From Alphaproteobacteria bacterium (GTDB lineage: Bacteria; Pseudomonadota; Alphaproteobacteria; Puniceispirillales; Marisalimonadaceae): a DNA stretch of 10,962 nt. The notes under the pieces are model-generated. The model was not told the origin of the DNA, made no database searches, and worked only from the letters and a program-made list of their open reading frames with translations. How positions within the stretch are numbered: position 1 is the stretch's first letter; each line of letters opens with the position of its first letter. The DNA lies in NCBI GenBank assembly GCA_016777645.1, contig JADHRC010000045.1, positions 1-10,962 of the forward strand, read 5' to 3'. Positions 1 through 7,284 of this stretch are shown here, piece by piece. The position numbers were made by a program, and so were the translations under genes.

Positions 1-108
1 TTCACGTTTAAAGTTTAATAACATTAATATTACAATAATTTAGAATTTACTTTCCAATTTATTATTAAATGTTATTTAATAATTATTCTCATTTACATTG
101 GAGTTTTA
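1..108. other. Non-coding leader upstream of the tolC block
   Basis: This stretch is very AT-rich. None of the three plus-strand frames stays open across it (for example, a stop at 16-18 in frame 1 and at 41-43 in frame 2). It probably carries the promoter for the tolC-valS-dehydratase block, but I see no convincing -35/-10 pair. The only clear structure is the inverted repeat at 61-83. A GGAG Shine-Dalgarno lies at 100-103, five bases before the tolC ATG. The last few codons of a preceding gene could be present at the extreme left edge, but this cannot be shown. Confidence 0.6.
61..83. repeat. Perfect 10-bp inverted repeat, 3-nt spacer, all A/T arms
   Basis: Arms 61-70 (ATTATTAAAT) and 74-83 (ATTTAATAAT) are exact reverse complements separated by GTT. 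The repeat ends 25 bases before the tolC start codon and 16 bases before its Shine-Dalgarno. It could be an operator dyad, a weak hairpin in the mRNA leader, or the end of an upstream transcript. No long T-run follows immediately, so an intrinsic terminator is not favoured. In such AT-rich DNA a chance dyad is possible. Confidence 0.5.
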
Positions 109-1494
109 ATGTCATTTTTTAAAAAAATAAAATTTTTAACTATTTATCTCATTTCTTGTTTTTTTATTAATTTTTTTAGCATTTCAAATCTCTTAGCTTC
201 TGACTTTACTTTGGATCTATCAGTTAATGAAGCACTTAAAAATAGTCTTGAGTTAAAATCACAACATTACAAATTGGAAGCAATTAAATATTCACTTGGA
301 GAAGCATATTCTTCAAAAGATTGGTCTAGTTCACTAAGTTCCACATTTAATTCATCTAATAAACAAAGTGATAGAGTAGGCGCGTATACAAATGATGACA
401 CAACAACTTCAACTATCTCCTTAAGTAAAAATTTATTTGATGGAGGAGAGTCTTTTGAAAGATATAGAATAGCTAAAGATAATATAAGACTAAATGAGTT
501 GAGATTATATAAAGTTGAACAAGATATTATTTTAGAAACTATTGAAGCTTATTTAGATGTTTACACTAATCAATCAGTAGTTAGGTTAAGAAAACGAAGT
601 TTAACAAGGTTTAAGGAAAATGTTACGGCAACAAAATTAAAGCTTCAAGCTGGAACAGTAACTCCAACTGTTCTTGCTGAGGCTGAAGCAAAATTAGCTA
701 AAGCCAATTATGAATTAATTTTAGCTGAAGGTAATCTTAATAAATCAGTTTCTAAATTTAAAAGTGTTACTAATTTTAAATCTATTCCGCACAATTTAAA
801 ATTACCAATTCTTAAGTTCCAAATTCCTGAAACAGAATTAGATATTATTAAAATATCTTCACAAAAAAATATTAATATTTTAATTGCTAAATTAGAAAGA
901 GATTTGGCTGAAAAGAATATAGACTTAGAAAAATCTGACAATAGGCCAAATTTTAAAATAGAATTTTTTGCCAAGGACAGTCAATCTTCATTAAATTCAT
1001 CAGCAAGTGATTATCAGAGCTATGGAGCAAATCTCACGTTTAGCACACCGCTTTTTTACAATGAATCTTCTAAAAACTCTATTAGGAGACTTGATAAACT
1101 AGCAATGGCATCATCTATTAATTTATCAGAACAACTTAGACAAGTAGAGTTGAATGCTATTTCATCTTTTCAAAATTACCAAAGTGCAGTTGCAAAAACA
1201 ATAGCTTCAATGAGTGAAGAAAAATCATCTTTATTAGCATTGGAGGGTATACAAAAAGAAGCTGAATTTGGAATAAGAACTGTTTTAGATGTTTTAGATG
1301 CAGAAGTTGATTATTTAAATGCATCTGCAAATCTAATAACTAGTGAGGCTGATGAAATTTATGAAATGTTTTATATAAAATCCATTATGGGTAATTTGTC
1401 ACAAAATGAATTTACTGGTGAAAATCAAATAAATTTTAATCAAAAAAATAAAAAATTAGATTTTAAAATTTTTGATCTTAAAATGTTTAATTAA
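109..1494 (+). CDS. tolC: TolC-family outer membrane channel protein
   Basis: This is the outer-membrane exit duct of tripartite efflux pumps and type I secretion systems, expected to form a trimeric beta-barrel with a long periplasmic alpha-helical tunnel. The first ~30 residues are a basic then hydrophobic signal peptide ending near LLAS. The mature part has the duplicated TolC fold. Repeat 1 shows LFDGG (residues 109-113) before long helices (about 115-220), including the stretch around AGTVTPTVLAEAEA (181-194). Repeat 2 shows TPLF (313-316), then helices with the typical VLDVLDAE motif (392-399) and IKSIMGNL (423-430). The length of 461 residues is normal for the family. A ~30-residue Asn/Lys-rich tail follows the conserved core. 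GGAG at 100-103 supports the ATG at 109. The valS start follows after 18 nt, so the two are probably cotranscribed. The transported substrates cannot be inferred, because no pump or membrane-fusion gene is present in the window. Confidence 0.93.
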   Translation: MSFFKKIKFLTIYLISCFFINFFSISNLLASDFTLDLSVNEALKNSLELKSQHYKLEAIKYSLGEAYSSKDWSSSLSSTFNSSNKQSDRVGAYTNDDTTTSTISLSKNLFDGGESFERYRIAKDNIRLNELRLYKVEQDIILETIEAYLDVYTNQSVVRLRKRSLTRFKENVTATKLKLQAGTVTPTVLAEAEAKLAKANYELILAEGNLNKSVSKFKSVTNFKSIPHNLKLPILKFQIPETELDIIKISSQKNINILIAKLERDLAEKNIDLEKSDNRPNFKIEFFAKDSQSSLNSSASDYQSYGANLTFSTPLFYNESSKNSIRRLDKLAMASSINLSEQLRQVELNAISSFQNYQSAVAKTIASMSEEKSSLLALEGIQKEAEFGIRTVLDVLDAEVDYLNASANLITSEADEIYEMFYIKSIMGNLSQNEFTGENQINFNQKNKKLDFKIFDLKMFN

Positions 1495-1512
1495 AAACGG
1501 GCACTGTTAATC

Positions 1513-4155
1513 ATGATGGATAAAAGATTTGACTCTAAATCTATAGAAATTAAGTGGTATGAAAAATGGTTAAAAAGTGGTGCTTTTGCCTCAAATAGTT
1601 CTTCCCCAAAAAAACCATATGTAATAATGATGCCCCCTCCAAATGTAACGGGCTCTTTACATATTGGTCATGCTTTAACATTCACTATTCAAGATATTTT
1701 GATTAGATTTCATAGGATGCAAGGCTTTGATGTTCTATGGCAACCAGGAACTGATCATGCTGGGATTGCTACTCAAATGGTTGTTGAAAGGGAATTAGCA
1801 AAGTCAGATATTACACGTCATCATCTAGGAAGAGAACAATTTATAAAAAAAGTTTGGGAATGGAAAGAACAATCAGGCGATAGAATTACAAACCAGTTGA
1901 GAGCGATGGGTGCTTCCCCAGACTGGGAAAAAGAACGTTTTACTATGGATGAAGGTTTATCAAAAGCTGTAAATTATGTTTTTGTAAAATTATATAAAGA
2001 TGGATTGATTTATAGGGATAAACGTCTTGTGAATTGGGACCCTCAATTACTTACTGCAATCTCGGATCTAGAAGTAGAACAGAGAGAGATGAATGGTCAT
2101 TTCTGGTTTTTTAAATATCCTATCCAAAATAGTGATGAGTTTTTAACTATAGCGACAACAAGGCCAGAGACAATGTTAGGTGATACAGCAGTGGCTGTTA
2201 ATCCAAATGATGAGAGATATAAGCATTTACATGGTAAAAAAGTTTTACTTCCAATTGTAAATAGAGTTATCCCTATTATTTTTGATGATTACTCTGATCC
2301 AACTAAAGGTACAGGGGCGGTAAAAATAACTCCTGCTCATGATTTCAATGATTTTGAAGTGGGCAAAAGGCATAAATTAAATATTATAAATATTTTGAAT
2401 GCTGATGCCACAATCAATGAAAATGGTACTAAAGAGTTTGAGGGACTAGATAGATTTGAAGCTAGAAAAAAAATTATTAATAAATTAAAAGAGTTAAATT
2501 TATTTGTTAAAGAAGAAAGCATAATTCATACTGTTCCTCATGGTGACAGATCTAATGTTGTCGTTGAACCATGGCTTATGGATCAGTGGTATGTTGATGC
2601 AAAGAAACTGGCTGTACCAGCTATTAGGGCTGTAGAGGAAGGAAGAACTAATTTTATTCCTAGAAATTGGGATAAAACATATTTTGAATGGATGAGAAAT
2701 ATTCAACCTTGGTGTGTATCAAGGCAACTTTGGTGGGGACACCGTATACCGGCATGGTTTGGACCAGATAATAAAGTTTTTGTTGAATCTTGTGAAAAAG
2801 ATGCATTAGAGGCAGCTGAGATTTTTTATGGTAAAAAGGTTGAATTAACCCAAGATGAAGATGTTTTAGATACATGGTTTTCTTCAGCACTTTGGCCTTT
2901 TTCTACATTAGGCTGGCCTGAGACTACAAATGATTTAAAAAAATATTACCCAACAAGTGTTCTTGTTACTGGTTTTGATATTATTTTCTTTTGGGTTGCA
3001 AGAATGATGATGATGGGCATTCATTTTATGGACAGAGAAGTTCCTTTTAAAGAAGTGTATATTCACGCTCTTGTTAGAGATGATAAGGGACAAAAAATGT
3101 CAAAATCAAAAGGAAATGTTCTAGATCCTTTAGATTTATCATTTAAATATGGGGCAGACTCTTTAAGATTTACTTTAGCTGCAATGGCTGCACAAGGAAG
3201 AGATATTAAGCTTTCAGAAGAAAGAGTGGCAGGATATAGAAATTTTAGTACTAAAATTTGGAATGGCTGTAAATTTTTAGAGTTTAATAATTGTGTTTCA
3301 GATGTTGATCGTAAAATTAAAAAAATTGATCTTGAAGTAAATAAATGGATAGTTAATCAATATAATGATTTAAATACTAGAGTTAAAAGTTCTATAAAAG
3401 AATATAAATTTAATGACGCTGCCGAAGCATTATATCAATTTATATGGAAGGATTATTGCGATTGGTACATTGAGTTTATTAAACCTATTTTAAATAATAA
3501 AGATAATTTTGAAGAACTAGAAGAAACAAAATTCATTGCCACTAAGGTTATGAAAAATGTTTTATTAATGCTACATCCTATAATGCCATACGTTACAGAA
3601 GAAATTTTAGAAAATCTTTTTAAGTCATCAAAACTAGCTATTTCATCAGATTGGCCAGAACCACTTTTTAAAAAATTATCGCTAACTAATGGAATAGATT
3701 TGGTAATAAAAGTCATTTCATTAATTAGATCTATTAGAGTTGAAAAAAACATACCAACAAATTCAAAAATAAACCTTATTTTTAAAAACACAAATAAACG
3801 AAAGCAAGATACTATTAAAAACAACATTAATTTAATTATGAACTTGGCTAAATTAAATGATCTAACTTTTGCTTCTGAGGAAATCTTGGGACAAGAAAAT
3901 TTTATCATAAGCACTCTTGATGAAATGGTTTTAATGATACCTATTGAAGGCTTAATAGATACAAAGTCTGAAAAAAATAGATTGAATAAAGAGCTTGCTA
4001 ATATTAACAATGAAATTGATTTAATAAATAATAGATTAAATAATAAAATGTTTGTAGATAAAGCTCCTCCTAAAGTTGTTCAGGAAGTAAAAAACAAACA
4101 AGATGTTTTTAATCAAAGGAAATCTGAGATAGAAAAAGCTTTATTAAATTTATAA
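1513..4155 (+). CDS. valS: Valyl-tRNA synthetase
   Basis: This cytoplasmic class Ia synthetase charges tRNA-Val with valine and hydrolyses mischarged Thr-tRNA-Val. The Rossmann catalytic core carries PPPNVTGSLHIGHAL with HIGH at residues 50-53, and KMSKS at 528-532. The CP1 editing insertion is intact: TTRPET at 215-220 and GTGAVKITPAHDFND at 266-280. The WFSSALWPFSTLGWP block at 455-469 is characteristic of ValRS rather than IleRS or LeuRS. A helical anticodon-binding domain follows, and the protein ends with the tRNA-binding coiled coil (about 816-880) containing FVDKAPPKVV. The length of 880 is in the normal bacterial range. Two adjacent ATGs (1513 and 1516) could both start translation. 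There is no strong Shine-Dalgarno; only a G-rich patch near 1499-1501 is present. The gene sits 18 nt after tolC and 20 nt before the dehydratase. Confidence 0.97.
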   Translation: MMDKRFDSKSIEIKWYEKWLKSGAFASNSSSPKKPYVIMMPPPNVTGSLHIGHALTFTIQDILIRFHRMQGFDVLWQPGTDHAGIATQMVVERELAKSDITRHHLGREQFIKKVWEWKEQSGDRITNQLRAMGASPDWEKERFTMDEGLSKAVNYVFVKLYKDGLIYRDKRLVNWDPQLLTAISDLEVEQREMNGHFWFFKYPIQNSDEFLTIATTRPETMLGDTAVAVNPNDERYKHLHGKKVLLPIVNRVIPIIFDDYSDPTKGTGAVKITPAHDFNDFEVGKRHKLNIINILNADATINENGTKEFEGLDRFEARKKIINKLKELNLFVKEESIIHTVPHGDRSNVVVEPWLMDQWYVDAKKLAVPAIRAVEEGRTNFIPRNWDKTYFEWMRNIQPWCVSRQLWWGHRIPAWFGPDNKVFVESCEKDALEAAEIFYGKKVELTQDEDVLDTWFSSALWPFSTLGWPETTNDLKKYYPTSVLVTGFDIIFFWVARMMMMGIHFMDREVPFKEVYIHALVRDDKGQKMSKSKGNVLDPLDLSFKYGADSLRFTLAAMAAQGRDIKLSEERVAGYRNFSTKIWNGCKFLEFNNCVSDVDRKIKKIDLEVNKWIVNQYNDLNTRVKSSIKEYKFNDAAEALYQFIWKDYCDWYIEFIKPILNNKDNFEELEETKFIATKVMKNVLLMLHPIMPYVTEEILENLFKSSKLAISSDWPEPLFKKLSLTNGIDLVIKVISLIRSIRVEKNIPTNSKINLIFKNTNKRKQDTIKNNINLIMNLAKLNDLTFASEEILGQENFIISTLDEMVLMIPIEGLIDTKSEKNRLNKELANINNEIDLINNRLNNKMFVDKAPPKVVQEVKNKQDVFNQRKSEIEKALLNL

Positions 4156-4165
4156 AATGATAATT

Positions 4166-4170
4166 GGAGA
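4166..4170 (+). promoter_or_regulatory. Shine-Dalgarno that fixes the dehydratase start
   Basis: GGAGA lies five bases before the ATG at 4176. The frame is also open from an in-frame TTG at 4164, but that codon immediately precedes and overlaps this ribosome-binding site by one base, so the ATG is the better start. The resulting protein has 616 residues. Confidence 0.75.
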
Positions 4171-4175
4171 TAAGA

Positions 4176-6026
4176 ATGAAGAACTCGAAAACAGTGTTAA
4201 TTGATAAAAATCCTGGTAGAAATTCTCAAACCTATGGAATTGCTCGAGTTCTTAATACAGATCTTGAATTAATTCATGAACCATCAGTAGGTGTTGTTGG
4301 AAATAAAGGGGACTCCCAATGTTATTTAGGGGTTGAAGAGAAGGTTAAAACAATTCACGAAAAACTTCGTCTAAGAATTGGTCAAAATACTGGTCAAATA
4401 AGAATGAGGTTAGTTCAACCAGAATATACTGTTGCCACATCAGATGGTATCAGAAATGGTACTAGAGAAATGCGATACTCATTAATAGGCAGAGAAGTTA
4501 CTAATGACACTTTGTGTGAACATTTAAGTGCATCAGGTCTTGAAGGAACAATAGCTGTAGTTGCATGTGACAAGCCTCCTGTTGGAACTTTGTCAGCAAT
4601 TTTAGAACATAATAGGCCTGCTATAATTATGTCTGATGGGCCGATTAGACCAGGTGTTGATTCTGTGACCAATGAACCTCTAGATATAATCTCAAGCTAT
4701 CAAATTGCTGGTAGTAATGATGAAGATTTAAAAAAAAGAATTGCCTGTGAAGCCTGTCCAGGTTTTGGAAGTTGTGGCGGCATGTTTACTTATAACACAA
4801 TGCAAACCTTTATTGGTGTAGTTGGTATGCAACCATTACATATGGTAGCTCCACCATCAGATGATAAAAGAAGAGTTGAAACTTTTCCAGATGAGCTGAT
4901 CAGTTATTTAGATAATATGGTTAAAAATGATATTAAGCCTAGAGATATTGTTACAAGAGATTCTATAAGAAACGCTCTCATAGTAGCTATGGCTATTGGT
5001 GGATCTACTAATGTTATGCTACACGCACCTGATCTAGCCAGAGCGGCTGGATACTCAAATTTCACTCAAGATATAATGAGTGCTGAGGAGTTCAACCACT
5101 TATCCAAAAATGTTGTTCCTGTTTTAGTAGATGCAAGACCCTTTGGGAAATACTCAATGGTAGATATAGATAATGAGGGTGGAGTTCAGGTTTTTATTAA
5201 AGACTTGTTAGAAGCAGGTTTGTTAAATGGAAATACTTTAACCTGTACCGGTGAAACTTTATCGGATCAAATAAAAAGACTTTCACCTAAAGATCCAGAT
5301 GGGAAAGTTATTTATTCCGTTAAGTCACCTTATAAGGAAACCGGAGGATTAAGACTTTTAGGCGGAAATCTATCTCCTGAATATAGTTCAATTCTTAAAC
5401 TAGCTGGTGTAGAAGGTGGGTTGGAAAATAATGTTTTCAAAGGGATAGCCAGAGTTTTCGATGGTGAACAAAGTCTTCTTTATACCTTAGAAAATGAGCC
5501 TGAAAAAATCGTTAATAATGACATGATAGTTGTAAGATACGAAGGTCCTGTTGGTGGACCAGGTATGCCAGAAATGTTAGATTCCACATCTAGAATTACA
5601 ACTTTATGTAGAGAAAAAAATATTATTGTAGGTTTAATGACAGATGGTCGTTTTTCAGGTGGCTCTGTTGGCCTTGTTATAGGTCATGTTGGTCCTGAGG
5701 CAGCAATAGGTGGTCCTATAGGACTTATTGAAAATGGTGATGAAATCATAGTTGATTTAAATAAAAATGAAATAAATTGTACTCAACTTAACAATGTCGA
5801 AATTTTTAATAGTAGAAAAGCTTCTTGGGAAGAAATAATAAAAAATCATGGGGGAAACCATCCTTCTATGGGAGACGCTGATACTAGATTGTTAAATAGA
5901 ATGAGAAGTTCTGCTGTTTCTGCTATTTATGGTGCTGGAATGCATCCAAACCGTAATCTTTGGGTTCCTAACCCTAGAGAAGCTGAAAGATCAGATTTTA
6001 TACCTAAAAATATTTATAGATCATAA
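4176..6026 (+). CDS. Divergent IlvD/Edd-family Fe-S dehydratase
   Basis: The IlvD/Edd family (dihydroxy-acid, 6-phosphogluconate and aldonic-acid dehydratases) removes water from a 2,3-dihydroxy acid to give a 2-oxo acid, using an Fe-S cluster and Mg. Family landmarks, by eye: a candidate cluster Cys49 (DSQC); SDG at 89-91 and MRYSL at 99-103; CDK at 131-133, where the Cys is a ligand and the Lys is the residue carbamylated in [2Fe-2S] members; CPGFGSCGGM with ligand Cys200; GGSTN at 275-279; RYEGPVGGPGMPEML at 454-468; and TDGRFSGG at 489-496 with candidate catalytic Ser494. The 616-residue length matches IlvD. It is not typical in detail: CDK is followed by PPVGT rather than NMPG (IlvD) or TTPA (sugar-acid enzymes), there is extra sequence around 66-85, and the C-terminal ~30 residues (GAGMHPNRNLWVPNP and onward) do not look like IlvD. 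The substrate is therefore unknown. The gene is 20 nt after valS, and its stop overlaps the convergent xthA stop. Family assignment is secure; an ilvD symbol is not justified. Confidence 0.88.
   Translation: MKNSKTVLIDKNPGRNSQTYGIARVLNTDLELIHEPSVGVVGNKGDSQCYLGVEEKVKTIHEKLRLRIGQNTGQIRMRLVQPEYTVATSDGIRNGTREMRYSLIGREVTNDTLCEHLSASGLEGTIAVVACDKPPVGTLSAILEHNRPAIIMSDGPIRPGVDSVTNEPLDIISSYQIAGSNDEDLKKRIACEACPGFGSCGGMFTYNTMQTFIGVVGMQPLHMVAPPSDDKRRVETFPDELISYLDNMVKNDIKPRDIVTRDSIRNALIVAMAIGGSTNVMLHAPDLARAAGYSNFTQDIMSAEEFNHLSKNVVPVLVDARPFGKYSMVDIDNEGGVQVFIKDLLEAGLLNGNTLTCTGETLSDQIKRLSPKDPDGKVIYSVKSPYKETGGLRLLGGNLSPEYSSILKLAGVEGGLENNVFKGIARVFDGEQSLLYTLENEPEKIVNNDMIVVRYEGPVGGPGMPEMLDSTSRITTLCREKNIIVGLMTDGRFSGGSVGLVIGHVGPEAAIGGPIGLIENGDEIIVDLNKNEINCTQLNNVEIFNSRKASWEEIIKNHGGNHPSMGDADTRLLNRMRSSAVSAIYGAGMHPNRNLWVPNPREAERSDFIPKNIYRS
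6021..6026. other. Overlapping convergent stop codons
   Basis: In the hexamer TCATAA, bases 6024-6026 are the TAA of the dehydratase on the plus strand, and bases 6023-6021 read TGA for xthA on the minus strand. There is no intergenic space and no dedicated terminator between the two convergent transcription units, so each 3' end must lie inside the other gene. Confidence 0.95.
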
Positions 6027-6821
6027 TATTGTTTTACCTTCTAGTTCAATCCATATCGGGGTATGGTCACTAGGTTTTTCCTTGCCTCTAGGTGTTTTAT
6101 CTATTCCAGCGCTTTTAAGTATATCTACTATTTCAGGTGAAATTAAAAAAAAATCTATTCTAATTCCATTATCTTTTTGCCAAGCACCTGCTTGATAGTC
6201 CCAAAAACTATATTCTTTATTATTTGGATGAATTAATCTAAATGAGTCTGTTAAACCTATGTTGATTAATTCTTTCATCTTTCTACGAGTGGGCTCAAGG
6301 TACAATGCATCTTCAGTCCATTTATTAATATCATAACAATCTAATTCTGATTGGATAACGTTGAAATCACCACCTATGACTAGCGGTTCATTTTTATCAT
6401 AAATTTCTTTAGTATATTTTATTAGACGTCTCATCCAGCTAATCTTGTAGTCATACTTTTCGCCTGGAGCAGGATTCCCATTTGGTAGATAAATACATAT
6501 TAAATTCATTTTTTCTATTTTAACATGTAGGAACCTTGCTTGATTATCTTCAATATTTTTTTCATCATAAAATGGAAGGCTACGGGATATCTCTTTAATT
6601 TTAAACTTGCTGGCTATGGCAACACCGTTATAAGACTTTTGTCCACAACAAATAGTTTCATATCCTTTATTATTGAATTCTAAATGAGGAAAATTTTCGT
6701 CAACAGTTTTAGTTTCTTGCATTAAAATGATGTCAGTTTTAGAGTCTTCAATCCATTCTAAAACATTATTTAAACGCATTTTTATTGAATTTACATTAAA
6801 ACTAGCAATTTTTAGATTCAT
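6021..6821 (-). CDS. xthA: Exodeoxyribonuclease III / AP endonuclease
   Basis: This Mg-dependent base-excision-repair nuclease of the endonuclease/exonuclease/phosphatase fold cuts DNA 5' to abasic sites and degrades 3' ends of duplex DNA. The full set of catalytic positions known from E. coli ExoIII is visible: Asn9 in SFNVNS, Glu36 in QETK, Tyr111 in YLPNG, Asp152 and Asn154 in GGDFNV, Trp207 in SFWDY, Asp223 in IRIDF, and Asp252-His253 in PSDHTP. Its length of 266 is almost the same as the E. coli enzyme (268). The ATG is at 6821-6819, 15 nt after the erpA stop on the same strand, so the two are probably cotranscribed in the order erpA-xthA. Its final Leu codon and TGA overlap the end of the convergent dehydratase gene by six bases. 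No strong Shine-Dalgarno precedes the ATG. Confidence 0.95.
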   Translation of the reverse strand: MNLKIASFNVNSIKMRLNNVLEWIEDSKTDIILMQETKTVDENFPHLEFNNKGYETICCGQKSYNGVAIASKFKIKEISRSLPFYDEKNIEDNQARFLHVKIEKMNLICIYLPNGNPAPGEKYDYKISWMRRLIKYTKEIYDKNEPLVIGGDFNVIQSELDCYDINKWTEDALYLEPTRRKMKELINIGLTDSFRLIHPNNKEYSFWDYQAGAWQKDNGIRIDFFLISPEIVDILKSAGIDKTPRGKEKPSDHTPIWIELEGKTIL

Positions 6822-6836
6822 ATAATTATATTAATT

Positions 6837-7184
6837 TCATATTGAAAAACTTGTTCCACATCCACAGTTTGCTGTGGCATTAGGGTTTTCAATCTTAAAA
6901 AATGATCCAGCTAATTCAGATACGTATTCTAATTTGCTATTTTGTAAAAAATCCATTGAAACTTTATCTATGAGATAATTAATTTCATTAGTATTAAAAA
7001 CATAATCATCCTCATTTGGCTTTTCAGCAAAAGAAAAGTCATACTGAAAACCAGAGCAACCTCCACCTAAAACAGAAATTCTAAAGTAAGACCCTTGTTC
7101 ATTTTTAAGTAAAGTTTTTATTCTATTAGAAGCCGCTTGAGATATATTAAAACTAATTTGATGGTTTTCATCAATAACATTCAT
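6837..7184 (-). CDS. erpA: A-type iron-sulfur carrier protein (ErpA/IscA family)
   Basis: This is a small cytoplasmic carrier that receives Fe-S clusters from the assembly scaffold and passes them to apoproteins. It has the HesB/IscA-like fold with the three invariant cysteines: Cys43 in GGGCSGFQY, and Cys107 and Cys109 in NCGCGTSFSI at the C-terminus. The protein has 115 residues; E. coli ErpA has 114 and ends in a very similar CGCG-SSFSI sequence. The region FKIENPNATANCGCG is typical of the ErpA/alphaproteobacterial IscA group. A TAGG (7195-7192 on the minus strand) lies seven bases before the ATG as a probable ribosome-binding site. It is the first gene of a minus-strand pair with xthA and is transcribed divergently from dgt. 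ErpA versus IscA cannot be settled from one sequence; position beside xthA and dgt, away from any isc/suf cluster, favours the ErpA name. Confidence 0.9.
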   Translation of the reverse strand: MNVIDENHQISFNISQAASNRIKTLLKNEQGSYFRISVLGGGCSGFQYDFSFAEKPNEDDYVFNTNEINYLIDKVSMDFLQNSKLEYVSELAGSFFKIENPNATANCGCGTSFSI

Positions 7185-7284
7185 GTGAATACCTAAAATT
7201 TTACTAATTGAAATAGTTAACTTTTTATATTTAATAGTATATCACGTATCTTGATTATATTGAATTAATATTTGTGATTTTATT
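7185..7284. other. Divergent intergenic spacer between erpA and dgt
   Basis: This 100-nt AT-rich gap separates two divergent transcription units and must supply at least one promoter in each direction. On the minus strand there is a plausible promoter (7236-7264). In the dgt direction I see only a weak TATATT at 7256-7261 without a good -35, so that promoter is unresolved. There is no convincing operator dyad and no RNA gene. Confidence 0.6.
7236..7264 (-). promoter_or_regulatory. Candidate sigma-70 promoter for erpA-xthA (extended -10)
   Basis: Reading the minus strand, TTCAAT (7264-7259) is followed after exactly 17 bases by TATACT (7241-7236), a 5/6 match to TATAAT. TG stands one base upstream of it (7244-7243), which makes an extended -10 element. 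The -35 matches only 3/6, which extended -10 promoters tolerate. Transcription would start near 7229, giving a leader of about 45 nt before the erpA ATG at 7184. This is a pattern match only. Confidence 0.45.

Noticed and set aside
1..18. Possible tail of a preceding gene (frame 1, stop at 16-18)
   Set aside because: Five codons are too few to support a gene, and they match no end I recognise.
708..974. 88-codon minus-strand frame inside tolC
   Set aside because: Antisense to the helical region of tolC; no motif and no ribosome-binding signal in a sensible position.
3453..4010. 185-codon open frame on the minus strand inside valS
   Set aside because: It is fully antisense to the conserved anticodon-binding and C-terminal regions of valyl-tRNA synthetase, its product is low-complexity hydrophobic and shows no recognisable motif. 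It is a shadow of an AT-rich coding strand.
4164..4175. TTG at 4164 as the dehydratase start
   Set aside because: It would add four residues and overlap the Shine-Dalgarno GGAGA that is well placed for the ATG at 4176.
6051..6066. Small hairpin CCATA-6 nt-TATGG near the convergent gene ends, considered as a terminator
   Set aside because: The stem is only five base pairs and no adjacent T-run follows in either direction. The bases encode the conserved SDHTPIWIE end of exonuclease III, which explains them.
5929..6195. 88-codon plus-strand frame spanning the dehydratase end and antisense to xthA
   Set aside because: Both overlapped genes are well supported in other frames, and the product resembles nothing I recognise.
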